Positions 43,197-52,216 of a DNA stretch of 64,000 nt are shown here, one piece after another. Position numbers and translations under genes: made by a program. How positions within the stretch are numbered: the stretch's first letter is position 1; each line of letters starts with the position of its first letter. The notes below the pieces were generated by a model. That model was not told the origin of the DNA, ran no database searches, and saw nothing but the letters and a program-made list of their open reading frames with translations. The DNA lies in the NCBI GenBank assembly GCA_007116575.1, contig SKIF01000014.1, positions 1 to 64,000 of the forward strand. The letters run 5' to 3'. Origin of the DNA: Paracoccaceae bacterium. GTDB lineage: Bacteria > Pseudomonadota > Alphaproteobacteria > Rhodobacterales > Rhodobacteraceae.

Positions 43197-43678
43197 ACCC
43201 CGACGCAGTTGCGGCACTACCCTATCGCCCCTGTGTGGGTGTGATGCTGATCAATCAGTCCGGGCTGGTCTTCGCGGCCCGGCGGATCGATACAGACCTG
43301 CCCGCGTGGCAAATGCCGCAGGGCGGTATCGACAAGGGCGAGAACCCGGGTCTGGCGGCCCTGCGCGAACTCGAAGAAGAAATCAGTGTCACTCCCGACC
43401 AGGTCGCACCGCTGGCCGAGACACAGGATTGGCTGGCCTATGACATCCCGACCGAGATGGTGCCCCGTATCTGGGGTGGCAAGTATCGCGGACAGAAGCA
43501 ACGCTGGTTCCTGATGCGTTTCACCGGGCGGGACAGCGATATCGATCTGGCCACGGCGCATCCTGAATTCAGCGACTGGCGCTGGATGCGCGCCGATGAG
43601 ATGCTGGAAAGCATCGTGCCCTTCAAACGCCCGATCTATGCGCAGGTGATTGCGGAATTCCGCGACTGGCTGGCATGA
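43193..43678 (+). CDS. rppH: RNA pyrophosphohydrolase
   Basis: RppH removes pyrophosphate from the 5' end of mRNA, starting decay. The 161-residue Nudix protein has the RppH-like lead [15 protein letters not shown] and Nudix box ([20 protein letters not shown]), plus the downstream [11 protein letters not shown] typical of the family. It is the last gene of the gpmI-ctpA group, coupled to ctpA by an ATGA overlap. Confidence 0.95.
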   Translation: MNPDAVAALPYRPCVGVMLINQSGLVFAARRIDTDLPAWQMPQGGIDKGENPGLAALRELEEEISVTPDQVAPLAETQDWLAYDIPTEMVPRIWGGKYRGQKQRWFLMRFTGRDSDIDLATAHPEFSDWRWMRADEMLESIVPFKRPIYAQVIAEFRDWLA

Positions 43679-43709
43679 TCCGCGCGCCCATGACTGTTCA
43701 AGGGCGCTT

Positions 43710-43727
43710 GCCTGCGCTTGCGCAGGC
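43710..43727. terminator. Tight hairpin after rppH
   Basis: GCCTGCGC, two bases, then GCGCAGGC: an 8-bp perfect stem 31 bases after the rppH stop, in the gap to a convergent gene. There is no U-tract. It is a possible 3'-end structure. Confidence 0.4.
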
Positions 43728-43825
43728 CGCGCAGCTGCTTCGGGGTCGGCACCCAGTCGGATCGAGGAATTGAGCTTTTCCGGCAAGGCGACGTTGCGAT
43801 CCCGGCCTGAACGAGACGGAGGGGC

Positions 43826-44431
43826 TCACTCCCCCGGTCGTTTCAGCGAAAACACGTCGCGGACCACAGCATAATCGCGATAGCCGCAGCGCGCCAGCGG
43901 CTGGAAGCGGGTGATGTCGAACATGCCATCGACCATGCAATCATCGCGCAGATGCACGCCCACCACGACGCCGAAAACCACGAAATTGGCCTCGCCCTCA
44001 AGCGTGACGATCTGCGTTACCCGGCATTCCAGCGCCGCCGGAGCCCCAGCCACGCGCGAGGCCGGGATTATCCGGCACGCCTCGCGCGGTAGTCCGGCAT
44101 GGTCGAACTCGTCGACCGTGCGCGGCCAAGCGCCAGAGGTGGAATTCATCACATCGCGCGCGGCATATTCCACCACATTGACGCAAAACACACCCGTCTC
44201 ACGGATATTGGCGACTGAATCCTTGGTGCCGTCGCGGTCGGGCTTGGCGCTGGTCGATGCAAACATCACCTGTGGCGGGACATAGGCCACGGCATTGAAA
44301 AAGGAATAGGGCGCCAGATTGTCCTGACCATCAGCCCCTCGGGTCGAGATCCAGCCGATGGGGCGCGGGGTCACGATGGCATTGAAAGGGTTATGCGGCA
44401 GGCCGTGGCCATGCCGTGGTTCATAGAACAT
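43826..44431 (-). CDS. Flavin reductase-like FMN-binding split-barrel protein
   Basis: This 201-residue protein belongs to the DIM6/NTAB flavin reductase group: NPFNAIVTPRPIGWIST near the N-terminus, LAPYSFFNAVAYVPPQVMF and KDSVANIRETGVFCVNVV. Members bind FMN and reduce flavin, often for a partner monooxygenase, but no partner is adjacent. GGAG eight bases before the ATG at 44431 fixes the start; the GTG three codons upstream is too close to that Shine-Dalgarno. Confidence 0.9.
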   Translation of the reverse strand: MFYEPRHGHGLPHNPFNAIVTPRPIGWISTRGADGQDNLAPYSFFNAVAYVPPQVMFASTSAKPDRDGTKDSVANIRETGVFCVNVVEYAARDVMNSTSGAWPRTVDEFDHAGLPREACRIIPASRVAGAPAALECRVTQIVTLEGEANFVVFGVVVGVHLRDDCMVDGMFDITRFQPLARCGYRDYAVVRDVFSLKRPGE

Positions 44432-44513
44432 CAGGGACACTCCGATCTGTTTGCGCGCAACCTAGCGCCATGCTACGCCGCCTGCCAGCGCCGATTGCGG
44501 CATGGGACGGGCG

Positions 44514-45017
44514 ATGCAGCTACAGCAGGAAACAGCCGCCGACTGGTGGGAGGTCGAGGCGCTTTATGATCTCTGTTTCGCGCCCGGGCGCGAGGCACTC
44601 TCGTCCTATAGGTTGCGCGACGATGTTGCTCCCGTGGCCGAGTTGTGCCTGGTCCTGCGCGACGTGAACGGGCTGGCGGCCGCGATCCGATACTGGCCAG
44701 TCGTAGTAGGCCAAACGCCCGCGCTGCTGCTGGGGCCCATTGCCGTTCACCCGACCCATCAGGGCGAAGGGCTGGGCGGCTGGCTGATGCGAGAGAGCCT
44801 GGCGCGGGCGCGCGAGACCGGCTGGTCGCGGGTGCTGTTGGTCGGCGATGCACCCTATTACAGCCGCTTCGGCTTTGTGCGGCTGGCCAAGGTCGAGATG
44901 CCCCCGCCCACCAACCCGGCCCGCGTGCTGGGGCTGGCGCTGGTTCCGGGGGCATGGGACGGAATTGCCGGGCCAGTCGGCAGATGCGCCGCTCACTCGA
45001 CCAGTGACGAAACGTAA
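44514..45017 (+). CDS. GNAT-family N-acetyltransferase
   Basis: This is a 167-residue single-domain acetyltransferase. The acetyl-CoA pyrophosphate loop is visible as GPIAVHPTHQGEGLGGWLM, followed by VLLVGDAPYYSRFGF, a block common in YhbS-like GNATs. The substrate is unknown. Two starts are possible, 44502 and 44514; the latter has the better purine tract. The 3' end overlaps the 3' end of ptsP by 25 bases on the opposite strand. Confidence 0.85.
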   Translation: MQLQQETAADWWEVEALYDLCFAPGREALSSYRLRDDVAPVAELCLVLRDVNGLAAAIRYWPVVVGQTPALLLGPIAVHPTHQGEGLGGWLMRESLARARETGWSRVLLVGDAPYYSRFGFVRLAKVEMPPPTNPARVLGLALVPGAWDGIAGPVGRCAAHSTSDET

Positions 45018-47239
45018 TCCAGCAGCGCAGGCCGCGCGCTCTCCAACCCCCGCGCCTGCACCCGCGCGATGATCTCGGAGACCTCGTTGAGGTTCGAGCG
45101 CCGGATCAGCGACTTGACCGGACCGATCGAGGCCGGACGCATCGACAGCGCCGCAATTCCGATCCCGGCCAGCGCCAGCGCATCGACAGGGCGCCCGGCA
45201 TCCTCGCCGCAGAAGGAGAGCGATGTGCCAGCCTCGTGGCAGCGATCCACGATCAATTGCAAGAAGGTCAGGAACGATGTGCTGAGCGTATCGTAGCGTC
45301 GCCGCACCAGTTCATTTTCGCGATCTGCGGCGAAAAAGAACTGCTTGAGATCATTGCCGCCGATCGAGATGAAATCAGCCTCTTCGAAAAACGCTCTGGG
45401 CGCATAGGCAAGCGCGCAGCATTCCAGCATCGCACCGGTTTCGATCCGCTTGGGCAGCACATGTCCCAGCCTGCGCTCGCGCTCGATCTCGCGCAGGAAC
45501 ATGTCGCGCGCTCGGCTGAACTCGCTCGGCGCGGCGACCAGCGGAAACATCACGCTGAGCGGACGCCCCGCCGCAGCCCGGATCAGCGCCTGCAACTGCA
45601 TTCGCAGCACACCGGGTTTGTCGAGCCCCACCCGCAGCGCGCGCCAGCCCATCGCCGGGTTGGGCTCGTCGGGGCGCTTCATGTAGGGCATGACTTTGTC
45701 TGACCCGATATCGAGCGTGCGGAAATGGACAGTCTTGCCATTTGCCGCATCGAGAACGCGGGCATAATTGGCCACGAGCTCTGACCGCTTGGGCATCTTT
45801 TCGCGGGCCAGAAACTGCAACTCGGTGCGGAACAGCCCAACGGCCTCGGCCCCCGAGGTCGGCAGCGAGGGCAGATCCGCCATCAGCCCGGCATTCATCT
45901 TCAGCGTCACGCGCGTCCCGCAGCGCGCCAGCGCGGGCTTCTCGCGCAGGCTGGCATAGCGTTCCTGCGCCTTGGCCTGCATCGCCATCTTGTCACGAAA
46001 GGCCGCGCTGACACTGTCATCGGGCCGCAGGTGAACCACGCCTTCGGTCCCATCGACAAGGACATGATCACCATTCAGCGCCTCGGTCGTGATGCGCGGG
46101 ACACTGATCACAAGCGGAATCGCCAAGGCCCGCGCCACGATGGTCGCGTGGCTTCCGACCGCCCCCTCTTCCAGTACCACGCCGCGCAGGTTGCGACCGT
46201 AGTCAAGCAACTCTCCCGGTCCGATATTGCGTGCGACCAGAATCGGGCGTTCGGGCATCTCGGCACCGGTCTCGTTGCCCTGCCCGGTCAGAATACGCAG
46301 CAGCCGGTTCGACAGGTCATCCAGATCATGCAGCCGATCGCGCAGATAGGCATCCGGCACGGTGTCGAGCCGCGCACGGGCCGCCGACTGCTCTTTCTCC
46401 ACAGCCGCCTCCGCAGAGAGGCCCAGACGAATATCTTCTTCCATCCGCTTCAGCCAACCGCGCGAATGGGCGAACATGCGATAGGTCTGCAGAACCTCCC
46501 GGTGCTCTGAGTCGCGGCTGCCGGCACTGGCCAGCAACTCATCGACCGAGACACGCAGCTTCTGCACGGCCTCCTGCAGGCGGTCCAGCTCGGCACTGCT
46601 GTCATCATTGACCAGATTGGTGATCACCACGCGTGGCTGATGCAGCCAGACGTTGCCCTCGGCCTCACCTTCCTGCGCCGTGACCCCGCGCAGCATGACG
46701 GGGTTCTTATGCAGCGAGGCAAAGGCTGTCTCCTCGCCGACAAAGGCACCCAGTTCGGTCATTTCGGCAATGACCATGGCGACGACCTCAAGCCCGTAAA
46801 TCTCGTCATCGGTGTAGAAGCGGGGCTCCTTGGCCTGTACGATCAGCACACCCAACCGTTCACCCAATCGCTGGACCGGTACGCCCAGAAATGACGAATA
46901 GACCTCTTCTCCGGTCTCGGGCATGAAGCGGAAACCCGGCTCGCCGGGTGCATTGGCTGTGTTCACCGGCTTGGCATGTTTCGCAACCTTGCCCACCAGT
47001 CCCTCGCCCAGCCGTAACCTCGTCAGATGCACAGCCTCGGGACGCAATCCTTCGGTGGCACAGAGCTCCAACGTCTCGGGATCGCGGAACAGATAGACCG
47101 AACAGACCTCCACCCCCATCGATTCGGCAATGATGGTGGTGATCCGATCCAGCCGCTCCTGTCCGGGGCTGGCAAGCGACATCTCGTCGCGCAGGCGCCG
47201 CAGCAATTTGCGACTGTCAGTTTCTGTCCTATGGGGCAT
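44993..47239 (-). CDS. ptsP: Phosphoenolpyruvate-protein phosphotransferase of the nitrogen PTS (EI-Ntr)
   Basis: PtsP starts the PTS-Ntr phosphorelay from PEP to NPr and EIIA-Ntr, linking nitrogen and carbon status to regulation. The 748-residue protein has an N-terminal GAF domain (about 20-160) that senses glutamine in relatives, the phospho-His region GAVGSHATIVARALAIPLV, PEP-binding PTSGAEAVGLFRTE, and the C-terminal barrel with FISIGGNDLKQF and LSFCGEDAGRP. GGAGGGG precedes the ATG. It lies 32 bases after lysC, and the lysC-ptsP order is common in alphaproteobacteria. Confidence 0.96.
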   Translation of the reverse strand: MPHRTETDSRKLLRRLRDEMSLASPGQERLDRITTIIAESMGVEVCSVYLFRDPETLELCATEGLRPEAVHLTRLRLGEGLVGKVAKHAKPVNTANAPGEPGFRFMPETGEEVYSSFLGVPVQRLGERLGVLIVQAKEPRFYTDDEIYGLEVVAMVIAEMTELGAFVGEETAFASLHKNPVMLRGVTAQEGEAEGNVWLHQPRVVITNLVNDDSSAELDRLQEAVQKLRVSVDELLASAGSRDSEHREVLQTYRMFAHSRGWLKRMEEDIRLGLSAEAAVEKEQSAARARLDTVPDAYLRDRLHDLDDLSNRLLRILTGQGNETGAEMPERPILVARNIGPGELLDYGRNLRGVVLEEGAVGSHATIVARALAIPLVISVPRITTEALNGDHVLVDGTEGVVHLRPDDSVSAAFRDKMAMQAKAQERYASLREKPALARCGTRVTLKMNAGLMADLPSLPTSGAEAVGLFRTELQFLAREKMPKRSELVANYARVLDAANGKTVHFRTLDIGSDKVMPYMKRPDEPNPAMGWRALRVGLDKPGVLRMQLQALIRAAAGRPLSVMFPLVAAPSEFSRARDMFLREIERERRLGHVLPKRIETGAMLECCALAYAPRAFFEEADFISIGGNDLKQFFFAADRENELVRRRYDTLSTSFLTFLQLIVDRCHEAGTSLSFCGEDAGRPVDALALAGIGIAALSMRPASIGPVKSLIRRSNLNEVSEIIARVQARGLESARPALLDYVSSLVE

Positions 47240-47271
47240 CGCCCCTCCAGGTTTGCCGACCGGGGCTGACC

Positions 47272-48531
47272 TCAGCCAGTCTTTTCCAGTTCAAACGCAT
47301 CATGGAGCGCCTGCACGGCCAGTTCCATATATTTTCGGTCAATCAGTACCGATATCTTGATTTCAGAGGTGGCAATGACCTTGATATTGACGCCTTCTTC
47401 AGCAAGTGCTCGGAACATGCGCGCGGCAACACCCGCATGGCTGCGCATCCCGATACCCACAACCGAGACCTTCGCCGCATCTTCGTCCACTTCGAGCGTC
47501 TCATAGCTGATCACATCCGCCGCGCGCGCTTCTTCCAGTGCGTTGCGTGCACGGGCCACCTGATCGACCGGGCAGGAAAAGGTCATGTCGGTCACAGGTT
47601 TTTCGTGCCCCTGATAGTTCTTTTCCGAAATATTCTGGACAATCATGTCCACATTGACCCCGGCTTCGGCCAACGGTCCGAAAATCGCCGCGGCGATGCC
47701 GGGGCGGTCCTCGACCGTAACAAGGGTCAGTTTCGCTTCCTCGCGGCTGAAGGCCAGACCCGAGACGATTCTCGATTCCATGATTTCATCCTCATCGCAG
47801 ACCAGGGTTCCCGAAGTCTCATCCGTCTCATCGAAAGATGACAGCACACGCAGCCGCACCTTGTAACGCATTGCCAGTTCCACCGAACGCGTCTGCAGCA
47901 CCTTCGCGCCAAGGCTCGCCAGTTCCAGCATCTCCTCGAAACTGATCCTGTCAAGCTTGCGCGCCTTCATGGTGATGCGCGGGTCAGTCGTGTATATGCC
48001 ATCGACATCCGTGTAGATATCGCAGCGTTCGGCCCCGAAGGCCGCCGCAAAGGCCACTGCCGTCGTGTCCGATCCCCCGCGTCCCAGCGTGGTGATCCGG
48101 CCCTCGGGGCTGACGCCCTGAAAACCCGCAACCACCGCGACTCTGAAGCCCTCGGCGAATTTGGCATCGATATTGGCGCGCGGGATTTCCACGAACCGCG
48201 CCGCGCCATGCTGGCTTGTGGTCTGGATCGGCACCTGCCAGCCCTGCCAGGACCGCGCGGGCACATCCATTTCCTGCAGCGTCAGCGCCATCAGCCCGGC
48301 GGTTACATTCTCGCCGGAACTGACCACGGCATCATATTCGCGCGCATCATAGAGCGGCGAGGTCTCGTTCACCCAGCCGACCAGTTCGTTGGTCTTGCCC
48401 GACATGGCCGATACGATGACGATCACATCATAGCCCCGCGCGACCTCGGCGCGCACTTTCTCGGCGGCATTGCGGATACGCGCCAGATCGGCGACCGAGG
48501 TGCCCCCGAATTTCATCACCAGCAGCGGCAT
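47272..48531 (-). CDS. lysC: Aspartate kinase
   Basis: LysC phosphorylates aspartate, the entry step to lysine, threonine and methionine. The 419-residue protein has the amino-acid kinase motif VMKFGGTSVADL, TLGRGGSDTTAVAFA, and two C-terminal ACT domains (VEDRPGIAAAIFGPLAEAGV; VGIGMRSHAGVAARMF) for feedback inhibition. GGAGG lies 12 bases before the ATG. It is likely co-transcribed with ptsP. No lysine riboswitch is visible upstream. Confidence 0.97.
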   Translation of the reverse strand: MPLLVMKFGGTSVADLARIRNAAEKVRAEVARGYDVIVIVSAMSGKTNELVGWVNETSPLYDAREYDAVVSSGENVTAGLMALTLQEMDVPARSWQGWQVPIQTTSQHGAARFVEIPRANIDAKFAEGFRVAVVAGFQGVSPEGRITTLGRGGSDTTAVAFAAAFGAERCDIYTDVDGIYTTDPRITMKARKLDRISFEEMLELASLGAKVLQTRSVELAMRYKVRLRVLSSFDETDETSGTLVCDEDEIMESRIVSGLAFSREEAKLTLVTVEDRPGIAAAIFGPLAEAGVNVDMIVQNISEKNYQGHEKPVTDMTFSCPVDQVARARNALEEARAADVISYETLEVDEDAAKVSVVGIGMRSHAGVAARMFRALAEEGVNIKVIATSEIKISVLIDRKYMELAVQALHDAFELEKTG

Positions 48532-48831
48532 GGGCAGATTTTTCCTCCGTCGGATTGCGCGCTTCTTCTATGCGGCACGACCGGACTGCGCAAGGTGGTC
48601 CATGCAGGTCCGGAAGATCCACGGCACCCGCATCCGCCCTTTTCCACCGCGACGCTACAAGCTACCCGGCCCTGCTTCATCTTGCCCGAAACACTCATTG
48701 CCACGCCCGACGGGGTGGCCGCCACCCCCAGTAAAGCACATTTCCAACAGACAGGGCGGGCGGGGACCCCGAGCGGGCGCTTTTTTCGGCACCGCGCAAT
48801 GGCAGGGCGCGAGACCAGCACCCCGAAACGC
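48532..48831. other. Gap upstream of lysC without a clear gene
   Basis: Nothing here looks coding. A 7-bp hairpin (GGGGTGG-CCG-CCACCCC, 48712-48728) and an isolated T6 run at about 48781 are visible, but no complete intrinsic terminator. The lysC promoter should lie here; I could not choose one with confidence. Confidence 0.5.
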
Positions 48832-49935
48832 TCAGAACGACCGCAGCAGCCCGACGCGGTCGCGGATTTCGGGGCGGACCGGACCCGCTCGCGCGGGGTC
48901 TTCGAGTGTCGTCCACCAATGAGCGGGCGGATTGCGTCCGGCGGCGCGACGTTTCCAGGTCAGGCCGCGCAGAACACCCTGCGCACTCTCGGGTAGCGCA
49001 TCGGAACAACTCCAGCCGTTCAGCGCGCCCCAGACCCGCGTCCAGAGCCGACCCACCGACCACGGGTTATACCCCCCGCCGCCCAGCACGATCAGTCGCG
49101 GCGCAAGCGCCATCAAGGCACGGACCACCCCCACATGCGCGTTGTTCGACAGCGCAAGCCGCGAAAGCGGATCCTCTTCCAGTGCGTCGGCCCCGCATTG
49201 CAGCACCACCGCCTGCGGATCGAAGCGCTCTAGCAACGGCAGGATCAACCGCTCGCGCACATACGCCATCTCGCTGTCATTGAACGCACGCGGCACCGGC
49301 AGGTTGACGGCCCGCCCGCCACCATCTTCCCCGATCCCGCCGGTAAAGGGCCAGCGGCGCTCTTCATGGACCGAGATCAGAAGCATGTCTTCAGCCGCGC
49401 CGAGCGCCGCCTCCACCCCGTCGGGGTGATGCGCGTCTATATCGACATAGGCAATGCGCGTCAGACCCAGAGCACGCAGCGCCAGCAGACACAGCACCGG
49501 GTCATTAAGATAACAGAACCCGCCCGCGCGGTCTGCCATCGCGTGATGCGTGCCACCACCGGGCACATGCACCACGCCACCCTCGCGCACCAGTTCCGCC
49601 GCCAGCATCACTCCGCCCGCGCCCGTGGCCGGACGGCGGAACATCTCGGGGAAGACCGGATTGGCCGTTGTGCCCAGCGCGTGACGGTCGCGGGTCGTTT
49701 CATCCACGACCTGCCGCGCCTCGGCCTGTTGCAAGGCGTCAACATATCGGGGCGTGTGAAAGCGCGCCAGCGCTGCGGGCTTTGCCCGCGGACTGGTCAG
49801 GTACTGCCCCTCGTGCATCCAGCCCAGCGCGCGGGTCAGATCCATCACGGTCGAGACGCGCGGGATATGCAGCGGGTGCCAGTCACCATAGCTGGAGCCG
49901 CGATAGATCTCGGAGCCGATGAAAAATGGCTTCAT
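48832..49935 (-). CDS. Histone deacetylase-family (AcuC-like) protein
   Basis: This is a 367-residue arginase/deacetylase-fold zinc enzyme. It shows GGTHHAMADRAGGFCYLNDP with the paired active-site histidines, the metal-binding DIDAHHPDGVEAAL, and LQCGADALEEDPLSRL and LGGGGYNP. Bacterial relatives deacetylate acetyl-lysine (for example on acetyl-CoA synthetase) or small amines; the substrate here is unknown. The ATG at 49935 gives MKPFFIGSEIYRGSSYG; the track begins 13 codons earlier. It is a single gene. Confidence 0.92.
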   Translation of the reverse strand: MKPFFIGSEIYRGSSYGDWHPLHIPRVSTVMDLTRALGWMHEGQYLTSPRAKPAALARFHTPRYVDALQQAEARQVVDETTRDRHALGTTANPVFPEMFRRPATGAGGVMLAAELVREGGVVHVPGGGTHHAMADRAGGFCYLNDPVLCLLALRALGLTRIAYVDIDAHHPDGVEAALGAAEDMLLISVHEERRWPFTGGIGEDGGGRAVNLPVPRAFNDSEMAYVRERLILPLLERFDPQAVVLQCGADALEEDPLSRLALSNNAHVGVVRALMALAPRLIVLGGGGYNPWSVGRLWTRVWGALNGWSCSDALPESAQGVLRGLTWKRRAAGRNPPAHWWTTLEDPARAGPVRPEIRDRVGLLRSF

Positions 49936-50024
49936 AAGATGTGGACATCTCCGGCCAGCCGGGAAAAGACCCAATGGTTCATACGTCCTGCGCTGAAAGT
50001 CGATTTCATTTCAGAGCACCTCTG

Positions 50025-50534
50025 TCACGGCAGATGCGCCCGGATAGATCGGGTGATCGCGCGTGCCGTGGGGCGGGTGCCCGAGCCCCAGAAACCCAGC
50101 AATTCGCCCTCTGGCCCGAGCAGCGCCTTGTTGAAATTCCAGCTCGGCACATGCCCGTGCCGCTCGGCCAGCCAGCGATAGAACGGGTGCGCATCAGACC
50201 CGCGAATCGGGGTGATCCGGGTTATCGGGAAGGTCAGCCCGGTCTGGACGCGGCAGAATTCTGCCACCTCTTCATTGCTGGACAGTTCCTGCCGGAAATC
50301 GTCCGAGGGCACCGCCAACACGACCAGACCACGCGGCCCGTATCGCTCGTAAATGTCCTGCATGTCGCCATATTGCCGCGTAAACCCGCAAAGCGAGGCG
50401 GTATTGACCACCAGCACCGGACGCCCGCGCCAGTCTTCAAGGTCAATCCGCTCGCCATCGAGCGCGGTGAAGCTGAAAGCCCCGGCGGGCAGCGCCACAC
50501 TCAGGCAGAACAGACAGGCCAGTATCAATCGCAT
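50025..50534 (-). CDS. Exported glutathione peroxidase-family protein
   Basis: This is a 169-residue thioredoxin-fold peroxidase with an N-terminal signal peptide (LILACLFCLSVALPAGA), hence periplasmic. The peroxidatic Cys is in NTASLCGFTRQYGDM, and the Trp-Asn pair is in VPSWNFNKALLG. The usual FPCNQF block is VPSDDF here, so the normal resolving Cys and active-site Gln are absent. The reductant is therefore uncertain. GGAAGG precedes the ATG at 50534. It is divergent from the DUF1178 gene. Confidence 0.9.
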   Translation of the reverse strand: MRLILACLFCLSVALPAGAFSFTALDGERIDLEDWRGRPVLVVNTASLCGFTRQYGDMQDIYERYGPRGLVVLAVPSDDFRQELSSNEEVAEFCRVQTGLTFPITRITPIRGSDAHPFYRWLAERHGHVPSWNFNKALLGPEGELLGFWGSGTRPTARAITRSIRAHLP

Positions 50535-50650
50535 CGCACCTTCCTTTCGCCCCCGGCAGATAGCGGACAGGCGCCGCGGAGCAAGACTGTTCATCTTGAA
50601 TTTACCGCAATCTACTTTACTTGCGGCATGGTTTATGCAGTGACTCGACC

Positions 50651-51085
50651 ATGATCAAATTCGCGCTTCGCTGTGCCGAGGGGCACATTTTCGAAAGCTG
50701 GTTCCAGTCGGGATCGGCCTTCGAGAGCTTGCAGGCACGCGGGCTTGTCACATGCCCCGATTGCGGCAGCGCAAGGGTCGACAAGGCTCTTATGGCCCCG
50801 GTGGTCGCGAAAACCGCGCCAGCAACGCCCCCCGCACCCGAAAAGGAGCGCCCGGAGCCGTCTGCAGACCTCGCCGACAAACTGCGCCGCCTGCGCGCCG
50901 AGGTCGAGGCGCGGTCCGACTATGTCGGCGAGCGCTTCGCCACCGAGGCGCGGGCAATGTATCTCGGCGATATCCCCGACCGCCCGATCTATGGCGAGGC
51001 GCGCGCGGATGAGGCCAAGGCGCTGATCGAAGACGGCGTGCCGGTCATGCCGCTGCCCTTCATTCCCAGCCGCAAGAGCAACTGA
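50651..51085 (+). CDS. DUF1178 family protein
   Basis: This 144-residue cytosolic protein of unknown function occurs in many proteobacteria. The N-terminus forms a zinc-ribbon-like region (CAEGHIFESWFQS followed by CPDCGS). A Pro-rich linker (TAPATPPAPEKERPEP) and a C-terminal conserved domain (DYVGERFATEARAMYLGDIP, YGEARADEAKALIEDGVPV) follow. The ATG at 50651 begins MIKFALRC, the family start. It precedes the phosphatidyltransferase gene. Confidence 0.9.
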   Translation: MIKFALRCAEGHIFESWFQSGSAFESLQARGLVTCPDCGSARVDKALMAPVVAKTAPATPPAPEKERPEPSADLADKLRRLRAEVEARSDYVGERFATEARAMYLGDIPDRPIYGEARADEAKALIEDGVPVMPLPFIPSRKSN

Positions 51086-51146
51086 CGCGTCTGGTTGGCG
51101 TGGAGTTCCGCGCGAGGTCCTGAAATATTCTGACGAAAGCCCTGCC

Positions 51147-51755
51147 ATGCTCGACCGCCATTTGCGCCCCTTGCTGGACCCGCCGCTTGACCGGATGGGA
51201 CAGGTCATGGCGCGCAGCGGGATTTCGGCCAACGCGGTCACGCTGACCGGGCTGGCGCTGGGACTGGCGGCAGCGGGGGCGGTTCTGGCCGGGGCCTTCA
51301 TGCTGGCGCTGCTGCTGATCCTTGCCTCGCGGCTGGCCGACGGGCTGGATGGAGCGGTCGCGCGGGTGAGGGGCGTGACGGATTTCGGCGGCTATCTGGA
51401 CATTACCTGCGACTATGTCTTCTACGCGGCCATCCCGCTGGCTTTTATCATGCTCGACCCTGCGGCAAACGGGGTGGCGGGCGGGTTCCTGCTGCTGAGT
51501 TTCTATGTCAATGCCGGTTCGTTTCTGGGGTTTTCGGTTCTGGCCGAAAAGCGCCAGATGCAGAGCAGCGCGCATGGCGTGAAATCGCTTTATTTCGCCG
51601 GCGGGCTCTTGGAAGGGACCGAGACGATCCTGTTCTTCCTGCTGCTGTGCCTCATGCCATTTTGGTTCGCCCCGCTCGCCTGGGGTTTTGGCCTGCTGTG
51701 CCTGATCACGGCCGCCGCGCGTGTCGTGCTGGCGGCACAGGTGTTTCGCGACTGA
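51147..51755 (+). CDS. CDP-alcohol phosphatidyltransferase family protein
   Basis: This is an integral membrane phospholipid-synthesis enzyme of 202 residues. The catalytic motif D-x2-DG-x2-AR-x8-G-x3-D-x3-D is complete (ADGLDGAVAR, then GGYLDITCD). Hydrophobic segments flank it. The alcohol acceptor (inositol, glycerol phosphate, serine or other) cannot be read from the motif. It lies 61 bases downstream of the DUF1178 gene and converges with the DksA-like gene. Confidence 0.9.
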   Translation: MLDRHLRPLLDPPLDRMGQVMARSGISANAVTLTGLALGLAAAGAVLAGAFMLALLLILASRLADGLDGAVARVRGVTDFGGYLDITCDYVFYAAIPLAFIMLDPAANGVAGGFLLLSFYVNAGSFLGFSVLAEKRQMQSSAHGVKSLYFAGGLLEGTETILFFLLLCLMPFWFAPLAWGFGLLCLITAAARVVLAAQVFRD

Positions 51756-51786
51756 TCCGCCGGTCGCCGGGGTGGCCGGTCCCGCG

Positions 51787-52104
51787 CTACGGCGCGCAGT
51801 TGCGGCAATAAGGCGTTTCGGGCAACAGATCGAGCCTTTCCTCGCTGATCGCGGTGCCGCAAGTGACGCAATGGCCATAGCTGCCCTCGTCAATGCGCGC
51901 CAGCGCAGCATTGAGCATCCGGATTTCCTTCTGCGCCGAGAGACCCAGCGCCTCGAGCGGTTCGTCCTGTTCATGTTCGGTTGCGCTGTCTTCCCAGTCG
52001 CGATTGACCTCGACCGACAATTCCTGATCCACATAAGTCATGCGCGCGAAAAGCTCGCGCTTGCGGGCGCGGAGTTGTTCGGCGCGCGCAGCGATATCGG
52101 TCAT
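51787..52104 (-). CDS. DksA/TraR-family zinc-finger protein
   Basis: This 105-residue protein has a short helical N-terminal region (AARAEQLRARKRELFARM) and a C-terminal four-Cys zinc finger (HCVTCG ... YCRNC). It is shorter than DksA (about 150), lacking the long coiled-coil tip, so it is closer to the TraR/YbiI-like class. It may act in the RNAP secondary channel, but this is inference. AGGAGA precedes the ATG at 52104. It is divergent from hisF. Confidence 0.88.
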   Translation of the reverse strand: MTDIAARAEQLRARKRELFARMTYVDQELSVEVNRDWEDSATEHEQDEPLEALGLSAQKEIRMLNAALARIDEGSYGHCVTCGTAISEERLDLLPETPYCRNCAP

Positions 52105-52216
52105 GTCGGTTCTCCTTAGTCTGGTCGAGCCCCAGAATGCGCGGGCTGCGCGGGCGCGTCCTTGATCCGTGTCAAATGCCTCTTTTCGCGCGGCACGGCA
52201 GGGGCTAAGAGGGGCC

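Noticed and set aside
43690-43773. 27-codon ORF (MTVQGRLPALAQ...) after rppH
   Set aside because: No Shine-Dalgarno, and it overlaps a tight hairpin that better explains the sequence as a 3'-end structure.
48745-48790. Plus-strand intrinsic terminator ending in T6 near 48781
   Set aside because: The GC-rich bases before the T-run have no matching upstream arm beyond four base pairs, and no plus-strand gene ends there.
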